Assembly: GCF_001641265.1 (NCBI RefSeq)
Contig: NW_020167534.1
Coordinates: 310,001 to 374,000 of the forward strand
Origin: Pseudogymnoascus destructans
Lineage: Eukaryota > Ascomycota > Leotiomycetes > Thelebolales > Thelebolaceae
DNA length: 64,000 bases
Direction: 5' to 3'
Shown: in pieces, positions 55,312 through 64,000 of the stretch
Position numbering within the stretch: position 1 is the stretch's first letter
How the letters are laid out: every line of letters begins with the position of its first letter
Notes under the pieces: generated by a model
Databases searched by the model: none
Seen by the model: only the letters and a program-made list of their open reading frames with translations
Told to the model about the DNA's origin: nothing
Translations under genes and position numbers: made by a program

Positions 55312-57093
55312 TTATTCATGGTCGTAACTATGTGATGCCTCATTTATTAGGGATTTGAGCACATTCTTATTAGCGAGTGCAGCCAGCCAAGTATTAACCA
55401 TGGGAGTGTAGTCGTGGCACCGAGTTGCTGCTCTTTCTTCGTCCTGCTGAATGGCTGTTTCCTCTTCAATGTATGAAGCTCTCATTTGCGCCTGTGAATA
55501 AGAAAGCTGTTTCCAGAGGTCAAGAAGGCGCTCCGTCGTGATAGTTGAGGTTTGAATATCCTGTAGAATAGGAGCAGAGGCTGGCACGGACTCCAAATGT
55601 TGCGCGGTGATACTATAGGAGCCATTTGGCCCCGTGAGGGTTTTTTCCAAACACTGGCTGTCGACGAAACTTCGCCAGTCCGGTTGAAAATTCGCAAGCC
55701 GTTCCTCGACAGCGGATGTTGTGCGGATATTTTCCGCGAGATCGTTGTGAACGGCGAGTAGAGGGCTTTGGCATAGTGCAAGAAGACTGAACTCAAATTG
55801 ATCTCCGTCGTACTTCTGCATACGTTTTTCAATAATAGACCGGGCGAGACCCATCCAATCGTCACCAACGTATTCTCCTGTACGAGTGTTAGAGGCGTGG
55901 TTTTAAAAAGAGAAATTATCCTTACCAAGGTTCATGGGTTGCCTCTCTAGCCCGTCTAGCTTCCATAGTTTGCCATCTATTGGGACAAGTGAAATAAAGT
56001 GAAAACCAGCCTGCTCTTGTTCGATATTTTTTCCCGTTTTCCCTGGTAACTTGGCCTTCGATGTAAAATCATTTGAAAGGAATAAGTCGGAATTGAGCAT
56101 GTCCATCTTCCTGAGATTTGTATTATTAGTGCCTCCGTATATCATTGGATGATCGAACTTACCGTGAGAATGAATTATGAATTTTCCGAAGATGGTCGTG
56201 ATTGCCGACAGTGTATCCGCGAAGTGCAGGAGTTAATGGCATTGAGAAATCCTTCAATGCATTCAAGGTTGGTCCAAGGTCAACTCCCCGGGTATTCATT
56301 GCTATGTTAAGCAGGGCGATAGTCGCGCATGCGTTGCTTATAGTCTGGGACAAGAGTTAGATGGTACTTCATAATCAGAGATCAACGCAACACACCTGAT
56401 TTGCGAACCAGATATTGTCCGGGCAAGTTGCCTCCTGCATCGCTGGGTCATCCTCCTCGAACCGAAAAAGGAAAATCAGTCCATGAATTGGCTTCCTATC
56501 AGAAGTCGTCAGTGTCCATAATCAAATACTCCACCGAAAGGCACTAACGGCAGGAAACTTAGCATCTCATCGTCCAAACTAAATACTTCCTGGACCTTGA
56601 TACCAGTCACCCCGAGGTGCCGAAGAATTACATTGAAGAAGGCCTAAATGAGTGATAAGTATGGTGAACAAGTCCCCATGGAGCACGATACGACGTATCC
56701 AGAGGATTAAGACAGGAGACTACATACAGGCTCCGATTCAACCTCGCACCACCCTTTCCACTTGTCAAGGTCTGCTTTTGTTGTTGCCTTCGTAATAAAA
56801 TCCAGAGGGTCGTCTATATGACACCTTGAGGTTTGAGGGCGCTTGGATGCTCTTTTGGGCCTTTGCTTATGAGGGTTATCCTCGAGTTTTGGAGCACCGG
56901 CTTCCCATGTTATGTCTTCTTTTTCTTCCAGCTGTGAAGGCTCAGAGGAAGTGCCAACGCTGTGAGTTGCTGCGTTCCCTTCGGCCTCGAATTCTGGGGC
57001 TGGTGTTGTCCCTTCGCTGGTCTTATGGCGAGCGGACCTTCGAGGAGCCTGTGAGCTTGAGTTACTCAGCTTGAACCGGCCAGACATATTCAT
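55312..57093 (-). CDS. Ubiquitin C-terminal hydrolase, UCH37/BAP1 type
   Basis: Exons: 57093-56728, 56643-56549, 56495-56396, 56344-56163, 56110-55926, 55877-55312 (497 aa). A charged N-terminal extension of about 110 residues precedes the peptidase C12 domain. Catalytic residues are visible: Gln and Cys in WFANQTISNACATIALL, His in AGFHFISLVPI and Asp in LWKLDGLERQP. A helical C-terminal region with QMRASYIEEETAIQQDEERAATRCHDYTPMVNTWL resembles the UCH37-like domain. It removes ubiquitin; whether it works with the proteasome (UCH37) or chromatin (BAP1/Calypso) is open, though the long basic extension leans to BAP1-like nuclear use. Convergent with the F-box gene, with only 90 bp between stop codons. 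Confidence 0.92.
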
Positions 57094-57525
57094 TCAATTT
57101 GATCGTGATTGACCATGATGTAGTGATTGACTAATGGCCTTACAAAAAAACCATAAATCCTTTATAGATGTAATAGTTATGGGTATATTGGACCTCTGTT
57201 AAATATGAAGCATGTGTTTGTTGGTGGAGGGCAATCAGTTGAGCGAGTACGTCGTGCCTGAAGCAGCACAGACCACCCTGGCCATTTGCTGTCGCCGCGT
57301 CGGTCGGCGCGTCTACTGGTGCTTGCATGCAGCACCAACCTATTAAAATAAAATAAACCCGTCAACATCTGTCAACATCACAAAGCGCCGCCAACGAACG
57401 CCATCGAAGCAAAGAACTCTCATGCTATTTGCAATATACAGGTCATATTGCGCTTTCTACCGTCTTCGAATAGCTTGGACTGAGTGTCCCTTTGGACCTC
57501 AAAAGACCCCTCGCAAGACTATGCC
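57094..57525. promoter_or_regulatory. Divergent upstream region of the UCH gene and POM152
   Basis: 432 bp between divergent start codons. A direct repeat GTCAACATC occurs twice at 57361-57379. No named element. Confidence 0.4.
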
Positions 57526-60500
57526 ATGAACGGAACTCCTCGTCTGAGGTCCTCATACCCTTCGACTCCAGAAAGCCAGAAGCGAACAGCTTCGAAGACA
57601 CTCTCATCTGGAGGAGAAGGGTCTCGAATTCAATTACAAGCTATATCTCGCTCAGCTAGAGCCCCCACGACAACATCTTCACCCTTAATTCCTCTCACGG
57701 TGCTAGATGCACCTAGCCAACGGCTATATGTCTGCGCTTTGTATATTGCTCTATTAGCGTGGCGTCTTTACGATTGGTCAAATCTTGTTGAAGATGAAGC
57801 CGAGTCGTTCTGGCTTTTTATAAAATGGGTTGCGTTGGATGGGATCGTTTTGTACGGGCTTCCAGAATTGCGGATACCCTGGCTGGAATGGTCCAACACG
57901 GCCACAACTGGGATATTCCTGATCCACGCCATCGTGAACGGCATGCTGATGTTTAGAGTTCCAGTGAGTAGAGGACCCCATCTGACTATTCTCATTTACT
58001 GACGACTTGACAAAGATACCAATTGAAGCTGGACTGGCTGTTGTGGCCCGGCATCTCTACGACCGCGAGTTATCCATATCCGAAAATCGGGTGAAGCCAG
58101 CTAGCATTTTACACAACTCTTCCCTGATTATGGGCAAGCAGATCATCAATATATTGCCTGAAGGGTTTGTCCAGCACCGACCCCTTCCTCCCACCCCATT
58201 TGCTTACTCGATGATAGTTCTGTGACGCTGAATCCAGACGGCCTCACATTTTGCATTGAAAACAAGAATTCGATTGTGAAGTTACCCATACGACTAAACC
58301 AGACCGATCCTGTTTATATCGAACTTCTTCGTTTGGACTTTGATACGAGCAAAAATGAGTCTATAATTATTAAACAAAAGGAACTACAGACTCTCAGGAA
58401 ACAAGCTGAGAAACGACGCCCTAGAGACTCCAATACGTTGACGCTTGACTATGCCATCAAAAAGCCAGGTCTGTACAGATTACAGATCGTCATGGAGAAG
58501 TCAGATCTGGACGTCCAACGCCGCATGTCTGATACACTGGTTGTTCTCTGCCCCAAAGCAGTGATCCAGCCTTCTGTGGCAGATAAATGTATCGGTGATC
58601 TTTCTGACTTAACAATCCAAGTTACTGGTACCCCTCCATTGAAAATCGTATACAGCCGACGAATCAATGAAATGGATGAAAGCTTCCACTTCCAAAGCCT
58701 TCAGCCTGAAGATTTGGTGTCGCCACTTTTAGGCGCAACTCGTGCCTCGACGTTTGCTGCTACTTATGAGGAAGATATGTCCTGGGGCGGATTACACTCA
58801 ATAGATGTGCGGCTGAATGAATCTATGGCGTCCTCTGGGCGCTGGCTGTATTCTATTGACGAAATACACGATGCCACTGGTAATATAGCAAACTTCTCAG
58901 CCCGAGGAGAGGAAGGCGAGACTATCCATTCCAAAGGCACCCACCTCGAACATGCATTCACAGTTCACGAGCGACCTGTTGCGCAACTGGACCTGGTCTC
59001 ATCTGATAGCCAGCTACGAGTTGCTAGTGGGCGTTCGGCAGAGCTTCCTATCAAACTCGGCTCTTCGGGTGGATCCTCCGAACAATACGGCGACGTGATT
59101 GCCTATCGGTTTTCTCCTATTGATACCCTTGCCGCCAATGGCGATCACGGCAGCGAGTCTATTGTTGTGGAGTTTACTACGAATTCTTCACGTCAACGAC
59201 CCCCCATTCATAAGCCTGGCCTTTATACCCTTCTGAGCATCTCGAGCAAACACTGTGAAGGCGAAATCCGAGAACCATCGTCGGTCCTACTCATGAATCC
59301 GCCAAAACCCGACTTGGCAATTTTGTCGGAGGATATCCACGACAAATGCGCCGACAATTCAATCGGGATCATGGTAGATATGGATCTGAGCGGCACTCCA
59401 CCGTTCGTGGTCAGGTACGAAGTTGAACAAAATAAAAAGGTTGAGCGCCAAAAGATTCAAATTGATGGCTCGAGACATCAGCTAGAGCTCAAACCTAGGG
59501 AGGCTGGCCACTTCATTTACCGCTTTACAAGCATCGACGATGCTGTGTACAAGGACCATCCGCTATCTTCGTCTGAACTAACCCTCGAGCAAGACGTGAA
59601 GCCGCCAGCATCTGCATATTTTGTCAGCTTTGACCAAGTCGTGGCTTGCATCGACGAGCCGGTTCAAACTAAAGTCTTATTATCTGGCGAGCCTCCCTTC
59701 ACACTTGAATATGAGCTAGCCTACGGTGGGAAGCGGAAGAAACATAAAGAGTCAGACATCAATGCATACCAGTATACAATTACCACAGACCCACTGACGC
59801 GTGGCGGGGACTATTCCCTTGCTCTTGTGAGCACACAAGACAAAACTGGCTGCAAGATTTTTCTCAATGACGAAATCAGGATAAACGTCCGACGGCAGCG
59901 ACCGAAAGCGTCCTGGGCTCAGATTGAGTCCAGGAGGTCCGTAATGACGCTGGAGGATAAAATCGTTGATTTACCACTTCGACTGGAGGGTGAGGCTCCC
60001 TGGACGATAACGTACCGCAACCTGAACGACACATCGAAGATCGAGAAGGTTGTGAAACAGCGGAGCAGCAATGACTACATCCAAATCAATGGACGCGGTA
60101 TTTACAAACTCGAAAGCGTCCATGATAGACAATGCCCTGGCACTGTTGATGAGTTAGCCTCCTCGTTTGAGGTGAACTGGCTTGCTAGGCCACAGCTTAG
60201 GATTTCCGATAGCTCGGGAATCCAGCAGCAAGGCAACAGATACGTGAAACGCGAAGTTTGTGAGGGTGATGTGGACGCAATGGAAATAAAAATCACCGGT
60301 AAGCAAGACATTCAAAATGTTTGAAACTATTTTTAACAACATGAAGGATCCCCGCCATACCATCTCAAGTACCAACACCACCACAAGCCTGACCGTGGGT
60401 CGCAATCCGTCAATGTCAAAGAAATTGATGCCGCCTTGGGTAGCGTAACCATTCCGATGGATACGAGCAAGGCCGGCTCTCAGACATATGCCTTCAATGA

Positions 60501-61449
60501 GCTTTCTGATAACGCCTACGATCATGACCTTAAAAAGCACACTGTATTAACAGTTCAGCAAACGGTGAACCCGAAACCCTCGGCCACATTTTTGAAACCA
60601 GGCCAGTCTTATAAATACTGCAAAGAAGAAGAATCTGGTGATGAGGTCATTCCGATTGAATTGCACGGCCTACCTCCCTTCTACCTGGAGATCGATATCA
60701 AGCACCAGAGCAGTTCCCGACCTGAAACGGTAAAGCTCGCCAACATCGATTCCAACCACTACGATTTCCGTATCCCTCATAGGGTGTTGTCGCTTGGGGC
60801 CCATCATTTGAGCGTGCGCAAGGTCCGCGATTCACGTGGCTGCCAAACAAAGCTAGAATATGGAGCCCCCAAGGTTCAAGTGCAGGTATTCGATGTCCCA
60901 ACCATCTATGCACTCGAACCTAAAGTGGATTATTGTGTTGGGGATCGGATCTCGTACACATTATCCGGCACGCCGCCTTTTGATGTTTACTACAATTTTG
61001 GCGACGTACAAAGGAAAGCCAAATCCTCAAGTACGAATTTCAGACGCATTGCAGAAAAGTCTGGTAACTTCACTATCACTTCCATCTCGGATCGGGCTAG
61101 TGAGTGCAAGGCCAAGATTGGCATCACCAAGACGATCCACGAGATGCCAAGCGTGAAGATTAGTAAAGGCAGGCAGGTTTCAGTTGATATCCATGAGGGC
61201 GGACAGGCACAGATCCTCTTCGAATTTTGGGGGACGCCGCCTTTCGAATTTACATATACCAGAAGCACAAACGCACGAAAAGGACACAAGTCTCAGGTGT
61301 TGGAGACAAAGCACGATATCTCATTTCAGCACAGCAAAACCGTGCAAGCATCCCAAGAAGGCACTTACGAAGTTGTTGCGATTAAGGATAAGTTTTGTGC
61401 GTTTTCGACTCAAAGACTTGATGGAAAGGCAGAGAAATTACTTCAATGA
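57526..61449 (+). CDS. POM152: Nuclear pore membrane protein Pom152
   Basis: Exons 57526-57963, 58016-58164, 58218-60298, 60347-61449 (1256 aa). The N-terminal cytosolic/pore part is Ser/Thr-rich. Hydrophobic segments lie around RLYVCALYIALLAWRLYDW, SFWLFIKWVALDGIVLYGL and TGIFLIHAIVNGMLMFRVPIPI. The long lumenal part is a chain of Ig-like domains marked by repeated GxPPF/L motifs (GTPPLKIVY, GTPPFVVRY, GEPPFTLEY, GEAPWTITY, GSPPYHLKY, GLPPFYLEI, GTPPFDVYY, GTPPFEFTY). Pom152 forms the lumenal ring of the nuclear pore. Intron junctions restore NILPEG-SVTLNPDG and ITGSPPYHLKY. ATG 57526 is preferred over one at 57521 in another frame. Confidence 0.95.
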
Positions 61450-61587
61450 TGGCAGAAAGATTTGGTGGGTATACAATATAATCGGCGTTAGTGCTACTGT
61501 AATTATATAGGCACAAAAGATTTGAATTAATTGGTTGCAAAAAGGGTGCAATCTTATAGTGCTTAGGTTTGGGCATGAATTCCATTT

Positions 61588-62562
61588 TCACAAAGCTGCC
61601 TTTTCTGGTATCCTCCAGTTTCCATCTGACTCGTCCTCGACGACCTTGTCTTCGTCTTGTAACTTGTATAAAACTTGCATAACCCCCCCATGAGCCGGGA
61701 CATGTAAGTGCTCTGGCACATCCTTGTATACCACCTTCACAATTTCCATGCTGGCCCAGCCGGATTTCTGCTCAAAATTGCTCCCCTTTGCCGATGGGTT
61801 TGGTGATCTTAGGACTTGAAGAATCTGATCTTCTCGCTGTTGTCTGTGTTGAATGTACTCTGAGATCCTTGCCCTGCCATTGTCGATGACATCTCCATGC
61901 CCTGGGTATGCTCGACCGCCAAACATAGTATCCATCTTCTTCAGACTGGTTATATAGCTTGAGAGGTCCTCGAAGATCGCAGTGCCATGCCCCAAAACAT
62001 TATCCGCCGTGAACATGGCATCCTCCTCCTCCAGAATAAGTGCCATATGATCTTGGGTGTGACCTGGCGAGTATACGGCACGTAATGTTGCCCCTTCCAC
62101 TTTAAATACTTCGCCATCTGAGATATTCTGCTGGCCATCATCTGGCCGATGTTTATGGACCTTCACTGCCGGATATGCTTCTCGGAGGTGTTTTATGCCT
62201 CCTACATGGTCACCATGCCAGTGGCTGATTAAAGTGCTACCTATTGTTGCATTCTCGGCAAGAAGAACGGCCTGGATGGCTTTAATCCACGACGGGCGTC
62301 CTTCACCCGTGTCTATTAGAACTCTCTGTTGGCCTGTTCCGACGATGTACGTGTTGGTCCCTTGCCAGTGTGAGTTATCTGCTCACTAAACAGAGCAGAG
62401 ACAGATAGATACCTTGGAGCGTAAACTTGCACTTGTTATCAGATGGTTGTCATTGGAGACTGCGATCGAAGCACTCACCTTTCCTGGATTGCCGCCCAGA
62501 ATTCGGATAACACGGGAACTGAGCCTTGTCACTTCGGGAAGTTGCAGAAGTTGAGTTGCCAT
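61588..62562 (-). CDS. LACTB2-like metallo-beta-lactamase fold hydrolase
   Basis: Exons: 62562-62479, 62425-62413, 62360-61588 (289 aa). A 13-nt micro-exon supplies FTLQG, giving NPGKFTLQGTNTYIVGTG. Metal-binding motifs are SHWHGDHVGG, PGHTQDHMA and the Asp in FTADNVLGHG, followed by YPGHGDVI. Human LACTB2 is a mitochondrial endoribonuclease; fungal relatives include thioesterases of polyketide clusters, but no synthase gene is near, so a housekeeping hydrolase is more likely. A second ATG five codons upstream (62577) is possible. Convergent with POM152. Confidence 0.9.
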
Positions 62563-62849
62563 TGCGAATGCTATCATGGCACGAAAGCCGTGCCTAGCTA
62601 TGATATTTTGTAGATTGCATGTAAGACCTTATATGTTCTTAGCCGCCTGGGGGGGCATTGACGTCCTGAGGGTCAACCTCGGCACCCCACAATCAAAGTC
62701 CTGATAACTGATAACGGAACAATATTTACTCCGAAAGGCCTCGCTCAACTTTCACGCGGCTGCCGAATTCATGTTCTTAATTATCAGTTTAGTCGCACAA
62801 GACGGACCGTTGTTGCCAAATCCCATGAAGTAGCTGCTCTTCCTTGTCG

Positions 62850-64000
62850 ATGGCAGGATCCCGACCTATTACACCTGCATCACCCAAACCTAACAAAACA
62901 AAAGATCCGAATCCCGGGATTCCCATTTACGGCTGTGGTAGGTTCACGGATCTGGAAACTGTACAGGTCCATATACTAACCTCGATTCAGAACACATTCA
63001 ACGACTTCTCACAAAGAGCCAAGATGTAACAACGAATACTATACAGCACTATAAGATGCTACTTCGGGTCATCTTTGACAATACCCCTATAATACCACAA
63101 ACCTCGAAATCTGTGGACAAACGCCCCGTCACATCTCTCATTCCGAACTACCTCTGCCTTCAATGCCCGACCACAACCACCGCCAAAGACCGCCTAAAGC
63201 ATGGGAAACTCAAAGCCCATATGTTTTGTGGGACTCTTATTCGACGAGGGCTAATCAATTGCTAACACCGCCCAGATGTGGACTCGAGAAGCGGCGGCCT
63301 TTTTTGCCAGATGTGTGACGATTTCGTCTGGGACCCTACTTTGGAGGAATTGAGACTCCGTAAAATTGGAACTGGCTCCTTTTCAAGTAACTTGCACATA
63401 CATACCCCTAGTCAAGACGTGGCCGTATTGATTCAGCGCAGGTCGAAAACGAAAACGAGACGAGCCTTTCACAGACCCGGCGAAAGATGACACCGCATAT
63501 ATGTCTATAAATACGACTGCCGCGCCATGCCGTGCCGCCGGGCTTCGTGGCATTTTTAATATGGGAAGCACTTGCTTTATGAGCGTTATTCTGCAAAGTT
63601 TTGTGCATAACCCTCTCCTTAGAAACTTCTACCTACGGGATGGACATCAAGTTGGACAATGTACGCAAGACAACTGCCTGAGCTGTGGCATGGACGAGCT
63701 TTTTCAAGCCTTTTACTCCGAGGAGACTACAGCTAGCTATGTTGCTTCCAAGATGCTGTCCGATTCGTGGCTTTGCCAACAAGCAGCGTTTTCGGAGCTC
63801 GCCGGGTATGATGAGCACGATGCTCATGAGTACTTTCAGTTCCTTGCAGAAGAACTTCATAGAACAAATCGGCAGGAGCGACATGCTTCTCCCACAGGGG
63901 CGAATGCATCTAACGTCTCACACTTAACTAGTAACTGCGATTGTATCGTTCACCAGACATTCTACGGTAAATTCCAGAGCACCTTGACATGCCAGAACTG
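62850..64000 (+). CDS. Ubiquitin-specific protease of the Ubp8 type (3' partial)
   Basis: Exons 62850-62937, 62991-63227, 63276-63386 and 63442 to the window end. Splicing gives an N-terminal ZnF-UBP domain (GCEHIQRLLTKSQ.., PNYLCLQCPT, LFCQMCDDFVWDP) and then the USP catalytic domain with the Cys box GIFNMGSTCFMSVILQSFVHNP and YDEHDAHEYFQFLAEEL. The CTQDNCLSCGMDELFQAFYSEE stretch matches Ubp8, the deubiquitinase module subunit of SAGA that acts on histone H2B. The His box lies beyond the window. The family-level call is secure; Ubp8 rather than another ZnF-USP rests on these motifs. Confidence 0.88.

Noticed and set aside
61588..62562. Polyketide-cluster thioesterase role for the metallo-beta-lactamase.
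   Set aside because: No polyketide synthase or tailoring gene lies nearby; neighbours are POM152 and UBP8.

Overview
The window is from a filamentous ascomycete (Pezizomycotina), most likely Eurotiomycetes. Protein-coding genes sit on both strands and carry several short introns (about 40-70 nt, GT..AG, CTAAC/CTGAC-like branch sites). The gene set is fungal housekeeping: histone H2A/H2B pair, POM152, ATG4, SQS1, YTP1, SPX-RING and SLM-type PH protein. Species cannot be named from sequence alone. Exon coordinates were read by eye and checked for phase; for the complete host genes the summed exon lengths are divisible by three.

Left arm (1-10262): a 5'-truncated DNAJC3-like TPR/J protein (+), SPIN90/Ldb17 (+), GAR1 (-), cytosolic threonyl-tRNA synthetase (+; divergent from GAR1) and a BAR/PH protein of the Slm1 type (+).

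Middle (about 11391-34301): a 23-kb island of nested transposable elements. It holds four large pogo/Fot1-type copies (only copy 2, 14979-17110, has an unbroken transposase), pogo fragments, two families of non-autonomous TA-flanked elements inserted in each other, a degenerate hAT element (18082-22528) split by a solo LTR with a 5-bp target duplication, a small neighbouring element (17264-18031) with hAT-like ends that carries a three-exon 168-residue gene, a 71-bp tandem array, a Cys-rich orphan gene with a homopolymer frameshift, and a decayed Ty1/copia polyprotein. Two organising rules stand out. Pogo-type termini share an ACGTAGGTC-like tip followed by tandem 17-bp units whose sequence differs by family. 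The hAT element and its small neighbour carry paired AGTAACG motifs exactly 13 bp apart at both ends, in three of four introns and in the 3' flank.

Right arm (34302-64000): YTP1 (-), KGD2 (-), NDUFB9-type complex I subunit (+), H2A (-)/H2B (+) divergent pair, SQS1 R3H/G-patch (-), ATG4 (+), JJJ1/DNAJC21 (-), SPX-RING protein (+), FBXO21-like F-box/transglutaminase-like/YccV protein (+), a BAP1/UCH37-type deubiquitinase (-), POM152 (+), a LACTB2-like metallo-beta-lactamase (-) and the 5' part of UBP8 (+). No metabolic gene cluster or operon is seen; the host genes serve unrelated housekeeping pathways. The novelty is in the repeat island.
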